NCBI GenBank assembly: GCA_007922225.1
Contig: ML679969.1
Span: 14,133,999 to 14,197,998 of the forward strand
Direction of reading: 5' to 3'
Origin: Emydura subglobosa
Lineage: Eukaryota > Chordata > Testudines > Chelidae
DNA length: 64,000 nt
In this document: piece after piece, positions 46,501 to 58,500 of the stretch
Layout of the letters: every line of letters starts with the position of its first letter
Numbering within the stretch: the first letter of the stretch is position 1
Notes under the pieces: generated by a model
Told to the model about the DNA's origin: nothing
The model's input: the letters and a program-made list of their open reading frames with translations, nothing else
Database searches by the model: none
Translations under genes and position numbers: made by a program

Positions 46501-49500
46501 ATGATCTTTCTCTGTCGTTCAGGTGCAGGAAGCAGGCATCCTAGACAGAATAACCCCCGAGGAACGCAAAAGGCAAGAGGTAAGAGAAGCAGTTACGTAT
46601 ACGTGAGGGCCCCAGTAGCGGCTGAAAGCCTTGTCCTAGGAGAGATGTCTCGGGCACGTTCTCAATGCCAGTGGGTGCATTACTGCACCTAAGACTGGAG
46701 ATGGCGGTTGCTATGTTTCAAACGTCAGCGTCTGAGGTCTTCCGGCCTCTCCGTGGAACAACGCCGAGGCAGTGTAAGCTTTTCTAGCCCTAGCCACCCC
46801 CAACTGCGTACCTCCGCGCTGACGTACATGAGGATGCCCTGCTAGCCGTGAGAGGGGACATTGGGCTCCTTGGCCGTTTGGTCCTGGGATTGTTGGGTGA
46901 GAAGGACCAGTGGGCTAATAAGTGTGTCAGAGACTACAGGGAATGAATGACATGGTAACAAGTTGACTTTGCTACTGAACTGGCCCTCAAAGGGCTTGTG
47001 ATCTGGATGTGAATGGGGTCAGGTCATCCTCTAAAAAGGCAGAGATGAACTGCAATCCCTCTTCAGTCCAGCGTACGTGTAGTTGCTGCACTGAGCAGGC
47101 TGTCATCCTGCTTCACTCATTCACTTTGTCTATGGGAAGAATTGCTGCTCAGATGTTTGGCTTCATAGGTATGGTTTTTTTTCCCTTTGCCCCCTTGTAC
47201 AGGCAATCTTTGAGATCATCACCTCTGAATACTCCTACATGCACAGCCTGGGTATCCTGGTGTGTCACTTCATGAAATCCGAAGAGCTGAAGGAGACAAT
47301 GACTCAAACTGAGCACCATCACCTCTTCTCCAATATCAGTGACATCCTCAACATCAGCAAAAGGTAAATCTTGGAGGGGAGCACATGGGGAAAAGGCACC
47401 ACTACTGAGTAGGTATCGGGGTGCTGGGAAGGTCAGGTTTTTGCAGTCACTAAAGTTCCGTAAGTGGGGGGTAAAGGGGTGCGCTGCCATGGCTCAACTA
47501 TGTCTAAGCAATGGCCCTGTACTACATCGGTACAGCTGCTGCTAGAGCGGTCTGGTGTGTTGCTCTGGCTGTGCGGTCACAACACCACCTAAACTTGACC
47601 TGGCTGCCCTCTGTTCAGATGGAGGACAGCTGAGCCAAATGGTACTGCAGCCTGGCTTCCTGTATAGCAGAGCACTGGGGAGTCTGAGAACTTGACTCCT
47701 GGTGGCAGCAGCTCGTGCATCATGTGAGCGAGAGAGAGAGGAGACTCACTGGCCACGGGAGACCTCTGGCAAATCCCTGTGCTGCGGTGCTGAGCCCAGC
47801 GGACTGGCTACATGTGGGAGCTGGCGCTGTGGGGTTGCTTGTTCTCTGTGCAGACAGGGAAGAGAACACAGTCCGTTCCTCGAAGGGCTCATGCCATAGC
47901 ATTAGGCAGTCTGAGGATGATTCTTCACAAGGCTTCCTGGTGCTGCTGCTTTCCAGTGCTGGGTTAGCTGGCAAAGTTTGCGTGCTCCATTTGGAAAGTC
48001 CTGCTGATAAAGCTGCACTTGAACCACCTTAGAATCCCCTAAGCTCTCTTGATTGGTTTCAAATGCCTGTCCTTGTGCCCTAGAAGAGCCGTGTCACGTA
48101 GGGTGTCTTCTCCCTTCGTCTCTCTGAGCCCCTGATGGGGGTGCAGGTGAATCCTATGGCACTGCCCTGATCAAGTTTAGACATGACGTTGCCTGTAGAG
48201 CAGAGGCTGCCTGGGAGCTTTCCTGACAAGCCACTGCTTGTTCTTCCCCAGCTTGCTAAGAAGCAGCTAAAAGCAAAACGGCTACATCTGTACCCCGCCA
48301 ATGCAGGCTTGGCCTCTGCTTTCTGGCCTTGTGCTGAACCTAAAGCACGCTGGCCGTCAGCGAACTGGGGCTATGTGAAAAATGAACAAAGGAAAGCGCA
48401 GGCCAAAAACACGACCAGGCCTGGGAGCTTGTGTGGGGGCGTTCCCTGGACTTGCAGCCTGTTGCAGATGGGTGCTCTGTGAGATCGCGGGGCCAGAAGT
48501 GACCTGCAGAGGGTGGAGCGGGGAGGAGGATTTGGCAGGGAGGAGCAATGAAAACACTCCTCCAACAGCTGACGTGAAGCGTCTGGGGGGGCAGGGATGA
48601 GCACAGAACCAAAACCCAGGAACTCCAGAGCTCTAATGCCAACTCTGCCACTGGTGTGCTCTGGGACATTGGGTGAGTCACTTAACCGCTGTGTGCCTGT
48701 GGTCCCCTTCAGCTGACTGGAGGTGGCATTGGGCTGATTCCCTCGGCACTTGGGAGGGGAGAGGACCTGTAGCATAAACAGCATTGCTAGGCTTGATTAA
48801 CAATTATGGTTGCTTCAGCTTCCTGAGCAATAACCAGTTAAAACAAAGTCATAAAAGCTAAACATAATTAACAAGCTGGCGGATGGGCTAATCTGTGCCC
48901 CGCCTCCCTCCCTGCCCCCCCACCCAGCCCTCACTTTCTGGGAGGTCCCGTCCCTCAGTGCATATGGGGCAGGAGGGATTTCTTGTGTCTGGTCTGCTGC
49001 ACTATCTCGCCTGGCTCCCAGTTTGCAATGCTCAGAAATAGAGCCCTCATTCTCTTTCAGAGTCTGCCTCCAGCTGCACAGCAACTCTAGGCGTTTGCAA
49101 AGCTCAGAGCAGACCGTAGCGCTCGGAGCCGTGTCGCCCAGGGCAGAGGGAAATCCATCATTCTGTCAGTTTGAACCTAGCCTTTTTCCAAGAGCCCCGT
49201 GGGTGTGTAGGGAAGCTTTTTGCCGACCGTCTCCTCCCCTGAGGCCAGTGCTGACTGATTTGAATGTGGTGCCTGGCCCAGGTGCTCTTGGCTTCGGGCT
49301 CTTTCTTTTATGACCTACTGCAAAGCCTCCCCTCTCTGCTATGAGCCCTAGAGTGAGAACTCATTATATGGAGCTCTTGGGTCTCTGGAGATCTGAATTA
49401 ACAGATGCGCACACACACACAACAGGTTAGACTGAGACCTGCCCGGGCCTCCGCCATTCTGAGTGGGCAGATGTCAGCCCAGAAGCTGGTGACCCTGTGA

Positions 49501-52500
49501 GTGAGAATGGCCCTAGCGAGGCACTGAATCCCACTGATGTTCCGCTACTGTTGGGGGTCATGGGTCATTTTCTGCTAAGAGTGGAGCAACGTGTGTGTGA
49601 TGCGTCTAGAGGCTCGAAACCAAACCCCAGGTCTGAACTTGGGGGAATGTCAGATTCCATTCCAGACTCGGGCTGAGAGCCTGTCTTTCTGTGGGACTGT
49701 AAGTGCCGTGTTCCTGTGGATTCTCTCTCTCTGTTTATATTATCTGTTTGAGTGCGTCTAGTGAATGTCCTTTGTGATTTTTAGGACCATGAACTACTCC
49801 TGGGAGGGAATTTCAGGTGTTGAGATTTAAGCTCCTCTTCTCACCTCTCCCTCTTCTCCTGTCCCTGGCTGTGATGTGCGATAGTGCCTGGCAGGCCAGG
49901 GGGCTATGCTGAGCTGGCTCTGTGCTTTGCGGGACATTCTGTGATTTCCCTTCTCACCTGGGCAAGAAGTTCTGCATTCCCACTTTGGGAAGCTTCCTCT
50001 CTCTGTGCCCGGCAGCGGTTGAGGCGACCGCAGAGATGGTGAAGTGTGTGTGAGAGAGTCAGACTCCAGTGACAATCGTTCTGCAGGAGAGAAGGAAGAA
50101 TGCTGCATGCTCCACCCCCAGCATTCTGCAGTTTCCTTACGCCCACATAAAATCTCCTGTGATTGCAGGCACGTCCCCCTGTGACCTGTGCTTGTCCTGG
50201 GCGCTGCCTTTGTGGGCTTGATGCCAGGGAACTGCAGCTAACCTTCCTCTTTGGGGCTGGAACATGGAAAGGAGGTTTACAATTAGGCGGACATGCAGGC
50301 CTCGCCACATGCAGGTAGCTTCGAACAGCTCTGCTGGGAGTGGGCGGTTTTCATTTTTAAAGTCCCTTCTAAAAGATTCAGTCTTGGTTCCCTAGTAGAT
50401 TTCCTCCCATGCCTTAAGCTGGGCTTTCAGGCCGTCACGGTACCACATCTGCCTTACAATTTTACACCAGTAAATCAGGAAATCAGTCATGGTGCTGCAG
50501 GCTGGCTGGGACAAGTTGTCTCTGATAACGTGGGAGAAGAGACATAGCCCTCTCTGGATGTTTTTTAGCTTAGGCTATCCAAACGTATGCCCCCAAGGCA
50601 CTTTGCCAACTTGCGGAGAATCTAAGGGCATGGAGACGCTCACAGCAGTATGTTGCTGAGTTTGCTAGTCAGCAAGTGGGAGAACAGGTGTTGGGGGGAA
50701 CAGACTTGCCTCTGGCTTGGTAGAATTTGGACTTCTCTGCGTAGGGAAACTGACTGGAATAGCCGATATGGGATATAGGATTCCAGAATAGATATGCTGG
50801 AATAGCTCCCCATGTGGACCCTCTATTCCAGCACAGAAGTCACTATCTTCCCCAAAAGTTACTCTGCTTTAGAAACTCACTAATTCTAATTGGTCAGTTT
50901 CTTCATGTACACGGGTGGTTCTCAACCATTCCAGACCGCTGTACCCCTTTCAGGACGCTGATTTGTCTTGTGTACCCTGAGTTTCACCTTACTTGAAAAC
51001 CACTCACTTACAATCAGACATAAAAATACAAAAGTGTCACAGCACGCTATTACTGAAAAATTGCCTACTTTCTCATTTTTACCATATAATTATAAAATAA
51101 ATTGCAACCCCCAGGTTGAGAAACACTGATAGAGTATATAGAGCAGTATATACAAGTCACTGACTGTATGAAATTTTAGTTTCTACTGACTTTGCTACTA
51201 CTTTCCATGTTGGCTGTTGTGAAACTAGGCAAATATCTAGATGAGTTGATGTAGCCCCTAGAAGACCTCTGCATACCCCCAGGGGTACACATACCCCCGG
51301 TTGAGAACCACTGATGTAGACAAGCCCTTGTTCATCTCTGCAGCCTCACTCAAGGCAGTAACAGCCGCATGGGCTACCTGTTTGTGAGTCACCCCCTTCC
51401 TCAGGATTGAGTCTTGGCTTCGGCACCACATGCCGTAGCCTCGCCTTTTCTTCATGAGCTGAGGTTTGGGAAGGAGGTGCCCTGGTGGAAGAGCCGATAA
51501 CACAGGTAGGCCACAGGGCATTAAATAAGGGAGTACGGTCCACTGAATGGAAAGCCTTTGATCCTGGGAGGAGAGAGAGAAATCCAAGGAAGAACAAGAA
51601 GTTCTAAGAGACCGAAGAAGCGGTGAGCCAGAAGAATGGCACTAGGGAAGTCGGTAAGAGGGATCCTTGTATACTGACACACTTAGTCCTCTCACAGTGA
51701 TCCCGCTAACCTCCTTGTGTGCTTATTTTTTCTTGGCAGCTTTTTTGAGGACTTGGAGAAGCGGCACCAGGAAAATATCCTGATCCCCGACATCAGCGAC
51801 ATCCTGGAGGATCACGTGTCGAACCACTTCAACCCTTACGTCATCTACTGCTCCAACGAAGTCTACCAGCAAAGGACGCTCCAGAAGCTGCTGTGAGTGT
51901 TGCTGCAAGGCGGGCTTTGGGGGTTGTAACTAACCATTAGCAATCCAATCCACCCAGAGAGCCCTGGCAGAGCTATGCACAGCGCCTTACTGTGATTTTG
52001 CACAACTGCCAAAAGAGTCGCATACAGCTAATTCTGTAGTTCAGATGTCTCCTTTCTCAAGGAAGCCCTTTTTCCCACCGGGCTGCAGGGTGTTCATGGT
52101 TCAATGCTAGATGTGGGCAAGATGCTGTAATAGGGGGACAGTGAACGTGTCTCCACACCAACCTTCAACTAGCAATAGCCTGATGATTTGGCATGGTTTG
52201 TTTTGTGCGGGCAGTGGTTGCCTAATGAGGAGGGAAGGCAGCGAGTCTGCAAATGTCCTCGCCACTCACAAATTATCGGCATCCTGAGGGGAAGTGCTTT
52301 CAGGGCAGGTCTGTTCTGTTTCTTGATCTGGAAACTCGGAGATGTGGAGTGGCTCTGTCCTCAGCCTGGAAGCGAGGCTCTTTTGTCTGCGTTTTCCAGA
52401 TGGTCATACTTTCTCCGGCGTATGCCAAGGCCATGTCGTCCGTTGTGATGTCAGTACTGATATCATCGCCTGTGGGGAGGACTGAGTGTCTCTGGCGCCT

Positions 52501-55500
52501 TTTATTAAGCTCAGAGGGGATTAATCCAGGCATTCTCTGAACCAAGCATGTCCCCCAATTGTTACTGCCTCCCTTGGTGACATAACCGGCTGTTAGACGC
52601 CCTGGAGAGCCCACATCATGCCTGGGCTGTGAGCTTCTCTAGAGCATGAAGGTTCTGGAAAGTCTAAGCCCGAACCTAATGGAGGATCCTTGTGTCCTAT
52701 TTTAGAACCATGAATGCTATGTTTAAAGAGACTTTGAAACAAATCGAGAGGAAGCCAGAGTGTGGTGGTCTGCCCATGAGCTCCTTCCTCATCCTCCCCA
52801 TGCAAAGAGTGACCCGCCTCCCACTGCTCATGGACGTAAGTATGAGCCAGAAAGTGGAATTCCCTGGCAGCTTTCACAGGAACTGAGTGCAGGGAACCCA
52901 GCCTGCCCTCTCCAGAGACTAGCACAGCAGAGTTCTTGGGACCTGCCTCCCTATAGGCCTTTGGCTGGCGGTATATCTGTGCAAGGGAGGCTCAGTTCAG
53001 AAACGGACCTAACCTTTGACCAGAACTTGAACTCCTGCCCAAAATGCTGGTTGGCCTATTCCTTCCTTCCTTCCTTTAAATGTATAGTCTGCTATGGAAT
53101 GACCCTGTTTGGCTTCTGGTGCCTCTTATCCCAATATCTCTGTTCTTGTTCCTGCATTACTTTCTTCATGGGCTAATGCTGAGGCAGGATGGTGCAAAGG
53201 CCTTGGGTAGGAGATGGTCTGCAAAACTGAGCACAGGGGGTGTGGCATCCAGACAGGGCAGTGGAGAAAGCCTGGCGCTCCCCAGGTCGGGCTAGCAGTG
53301 ATGTACACCAGGAAGCTTCAGAGAGAGCCATCTTTGCAAAATTCATCCCATATGTGCAATCCCTGAATCCAGCAACTCTCCGGACCAGCAACATGGCTAG
53401 GGCAGAGGAGTCAGTTTTACTTTGCTCAAGACAGCTAGTTTCTGCAAAGGGATGAGAACATGTTAATATCCTTGTTTTATTTATGGCCCAAAGAGATCAC
53501 TGTGTGGCGTCTACATTAAACACCAATAGAGGCCAAATGGAGAAGATGCTTCCAAAATGGTTGCTTCTCCCGGTTTGGTTTATAATTCCCTCAGTGCTGC
53601 ATATGTCCTGTCCTCCCTCGCTTGCGTGTGCTGGTTATATGAGCTCCCAGCTGGGAGGGGACCTTAGGTTTGCCACATCCAAGGACCTCTGGAAAACAGA
53701 GCAAAGCAATTTAAATAGACTTTTGTTTTGGAAGGATCCTGTAATGTTCTCTTCTACTTCTAGACTGTTTGTCAGAAAACGAATGTATACAGCACAGCCT
53801 ACGAAGCTGCCACTCAAGCCCTGAAAGCCATCAGCAAGGTGAGGCACTGCTTTGGAAGAAAGAAAGAGAAGCAATATATATAGTGTTAATCAGATAATGT
53901 CCAGTAGTAAACTAGAGGTGCTTTGCATAGCTGCAAGAAGACCCGCAGAGCTTACGTGATACATATGATACCTGATTCTTGGGATTGCTAGGACTTTATA
54001 AGTCAGCCACATGAGGTACAGTTGTCTTTGTTATCCTTTTGTTATTCTACAAATCTAGAGGCATCTAACTGGGCACCCAGGCACCTCTGGCGGTACTTCA
54101 ACACTGATATCACTATATCACAACACTATAAATCAATGAATCAGCCCCCCCCCCCTACATCCTAGAACTGAGATAATTCCTGGCATTGGTATTCAAGTAG
54201 CCTCTCCTCACCACTAAGGTGTTAATGCTGTACTCTGGCCATGGTGAACCAACGATGTGGGGTGTGGGGGATATGGTACATGTGTATGATTTAAAAGAAC
54301 TGAAGGGCAGCTTCCATGGAAGAGATGCTACTAGCACTGTAGTCTGAAGTTACGTACTGCAGAGAGGGTATGCTCTCCACGGTAGTTAACCAGTCATCTT
54401 GCGTTCCCTGTGATCTATAAAGCAGTCGCCATCAGACAGCTACTAAAATGGGACCTTCCACCCGCTGCCTTCCAGGATGGCTTTAGAAGGTGAGGGAGAG
54501 CTTCACCGCTGTGTCTGGGACGAGAAGGGGGAAAAAACAGACTGCCTTGCTCCTGACCAGCCTACGGTCTCTGATTAAGAAGGATCTTGTAGCTGTGGAG
54601 GAGTTTGCAAGAATGCTGTAAGATATCCTGAAGTCAGATGGCAGTTGGGCCAAGGAGAGGAGGGAATAGTGAGTGGAGAGGGAAAGCACAGGAAGTGGCG
54701 AGTTTGACTCCCCTGAAACCATGGATGAATCATCGGGCTCTAGGCTTGGGAGAAAATGAGTGGTCAGTCAAACATACGTAGCTGCTAGCTGTCCAGGACA
54801 GAGGAGATGCCAGCTGGTCAGCAGGGAGCCTAGTTTTCCATGATGAAACCAAAATTCTCCAGTAAAAACCAAAAATCGGTATTTTTCCCTGGTTAAAATG
54901 AAGCACTGAACTTTAGTTCCCTTAACCACAATATATGGGTATCAGTTGAACACAACATTTTATTGATATATTTACAGTTTTTAAGCAAATTTGAAGCTGA
55001 CCAGTGCCATCAATCATTATAATAAAATAAAATGAATAGAAGGATCCAGTCCCAGTGCATTGTTTCTTTACTGTTGTCGATGGCCCTGCTTCAGCCTCTT
55101 GATTTTGTTTTTCATTCAGTTTGTTTAGCTCTTTCCAAATGTTCTACAATTGTATGCCTTCAACTGTAATCTACAGCTTTGCTGCATACAATACAGAATG
55201 GCACATTACTATCAAAGTGAAATTTGTCCTTGCCAAACTCAGTGACGCGGGCATTACAGCTGATTTTTAAAGTTTTCAGCATCTTTTCGTAACTTTAATT
55301 ATTCCCATCTGGATGCCGAACTGAAATTTGAGATGCATTAAAACACAAGCCCCTGCACACCGTTGAGTAACCTCTATATGCTGGAAACAGTTTATTGTTT
55401 AGCTATGTAAATTTAAAGCGCATTCAAAAATCAACCACAAGAGGGGGAGGCTGCACGCCTTGAATAAGTGAGACTGGTACTTTCAGTAAAATTTAGGTAA

Positions 55501-58500
55501 TAGTTCATATGTTTCTATTTTTTCACAAAATGTGAACACGAAAGATTTTCTGTACAAAAAAAGGAAATTCCAAATTTTTCCATGGTAAACAGATTTCTAG
55601 GATCCCTGTTGATCAGGCTTGTTTGGGTAGTGAAGGGGAAGCAGGAAGGGTGGCCACTGCTCATTGTCACCCTTAAATCAGTTGAGTCCTAGAGCAGAAT
55701 TGCCAGGAGCTGAGGAGTGAGGGCAGAGAGAGGGAACTGCATTTACTTTGCTTTCCAGCCAGAGAAGAAGAAAAGGCTGGAAAGTGTTGGCGAGAGCAAG
55801 CGAAAATGGCCCAGCATAGCAAGCCTATCACGGCTCTGGTGGAAAAGAAGGTGCCTTAAAGTAGCAAACCAATTCCACTTCCAAACTTTGTTTTAATCTC
55901 TGTTGCATGTTGTGACCCTTCTGTGTCTAGGGTAGACCACATGAAGATGCCAAGGTCAGGGCAAGCTGCAAAAGGAGAGCAGATTCTCCCAGCACTGTTG
56001 GGGAACACTGAAGTTAGACTCCCCAGCCAGCCACAAACCGTGCTTCTGATTTCCCATGCTCGTTATCAAGAAGCTAAAACAAAAAATACACAGCCCCCTC
56101 TACTGCATTTCAGTCTCTGGCTCCCAATCAGCCACTAGGTCCAGTAAAGAGAGAAGTTGTTATAACTCCATGCTCTTTACCAAAAAGTTCTCCTGGCCCC
56201 GAAGGGTCAGCCACAGTACCAGATCAATATGAGTCTGGATCTTACCCAAAATACCATGCTGCCAGCCAATCCTTTAGTAACTAAAACAAAAGGTTTATTA
56301 TAAAAGGAAAGAAACAAACAAGGTGAGAGGTGTTATATGATTAAAGCAATCAGATATGAACAAATGATTTGAAAGTCCATATATATCAGGTTTCCTTTAG
56401 CATTGTGGAGTTTGCTGGCTTGTAGAGTCCCTCTGGTGGAGATCCAGTACCTGGATGGGTCTCAGTTCTTTATTTCACAGCTTCAGTTGCAGATGAGTTG
56501 ATCCAGAGGTAGGGAGCAGGAATGAAAGACTGAAGGCAACATGGAATGGATGGAGCAGCTGCCTTTTATGTCCCTTTGCAATGCTGCCTGTGGAAATGTA
56601 CAGAAACAAGATGGCGTCCAGGGTCACCTGGGCGAGTCCTGGTGTCTCATAAGCCCAGGCTTCTCTCCCTGGACTCAATGTACCTATGAGTTCGCTTAAT
56701 GGGCCATTAAGCAGGCTTAGTGCTGCTGCCCTCCTGTCTGGGATGTCTCTCAGAAACACAGCACAAGTTAAAATACAGCTATATCAAACATATCCATCAT
56801 TTTCAATACAAGTATGACATACACATAAACAATATCATCATACTTAGCAAATTATAACCTTTCTAATGGTACCTGACATGGTCTATCTCATAGGAATTGT
56901 TGTAATTTTGAAATATTCATGTTAAATATTCATAAATGGTTCCTCCCCCCCCCCCCCCCCAGCCCTCCTAATCAAGACAGTGTCACACACGTCTCCAACC
57001 CTCCTGCCTCACTTTGTGCATCAGTTTAGTGCCATTGAAGAACTCCAGGCTACCTACTAAGCCTGAAGCTTCCCAGCCACAATTATATTCATGGTGTAGA
57101 AAGAATTATCCCAATCCTTAGCTTGTGTTCTCTGACTCTCTGCTCATAGCTGGTTAAGAAATGCAATGAAGGAGCCCACACAATGGAGAGGACGGAGCAG
57201 ATGTACACCCTTCAGAAACAGCTGGAGTTTGGAAAGATCAAGGTGAGGAGGAGTCTGAGCTGGAAACATCTCTGAGGCTTGTCATCTTATGCTTTGCAGT
57301 GATAGCAGCTTTTTTCAGTACTTGCAGCCAGATGTGCAAAGGTATTTAGGTGCCTAGTGAGATTTACTACAATGCCTGAGTGAGTTAGACACCTAACTCA
57401 GAAAACCTGTCTCTTAAGTGTTTTATTAAGAGCTGTACAATTGCTGTAGTGTAAAATAAGAACTTTGGTTTATTTGGGTGAACAATCTCCCTCAAAAACT
57501 GTTTGTCCTCGTCTTTTTAAACACAGTTTAAAATTGAAGATGCAAACTGTTAACATCAGTATTGGATCTCTGTGCTTCTTGCCAAGGAAAGTGTCCTAGG
57601 GTCAACCTGGTGGCACTCCATACACACTACCAGCTGGGAGAACTGAACTGAAGGGTGGAATTACTTACTTTAAGAATTGCTATGTGTTTAAAAGAATTTC
57701 TTTAGAGGCCAATCCCCCTGGTGAGAGGAGCAAGAGAAACAAGGACAGTTACTCTTGTCTCTCTTTGGACCTCTACATGGTCTGGGGTGGTTTCGTGTAA
57801 CTAAAATAGCTGTGTCTCGTTCTCCTAGGAAACTCCTGCAATACTAGCTTATTAAGGGCCAGACGTTGAGACTAGGCTCAGCACCCAGCTTAGTGCTAGA
57901 TTTTCAAAAGAGCCCCGCTCTCTGCACCAACCATTGCTCCAAATCATTGCTCTCAACAGGAGCTGCTGGGTGTTGAGCGCTTCTGAACATCTGACCTTAG
58001 AATGGTTGTGTGGCTATCAAGTGACAATGTGATATGTGACCTTTGGTGATCACTTCAGACTCTCCTTTTACTGGTGCTATTATGTCCCTTTGATAGACTC
58101 CCCAAATTGATTAAACTTCTGGTTCTGTTGCAGCCTTTCCCACTGATTTCTGCTTCCCGCTGGCTGCTGAAAAGAGGGGAGCTCTCCCTGCCCATCGCAG
58201 AAGAGGCTGGTATCTTCCGCAAAGCCTTTGGCCGGGCTAACTGCTACCTTTTCCTGTTTAATGACGTCCTGATCGTAACCAAGAAGAAAAGGTAAGGGAG
58301 GATATTTATGGTTTGTTTCTTGTTGAGTTTGTAGGAAGAGACTTTATCAGATGGTTTGACATTGACCTTTACAATTGCCTAACCTGAAGCAGTCAGTAGC
58401 ACGGAGAGTGCATTACCTAGTGGTAAGTTACCATCTAATGAATGAATGTCTGTCTGTTTACAAAGCTAGAATCCTCGTAGATTAGATGGTTCAGAAGAAT

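Larger units (their letters stand above)
47364..51739 (+). other. ARHGEF16 intron 6
   Basis: This 4.4-kb intron contains a MIR-like SINE (48600-48710) and a hAT-type element (50913-51313). Open frames on either strand (for example 48371-48784 minus, 49904-50308 minus) have no family resemblance or splice-site support. Confidence 0.8.
53839..57149 (+). other. ARHGEF16 intron 9
   Basis: This 3.3-kb intron holds a C-run (54146-54156), an A/T-rich repeat-like block (54830-55580) and a probable solo LTR (55911-56987). No exon is visible. Confidence 0.8.
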
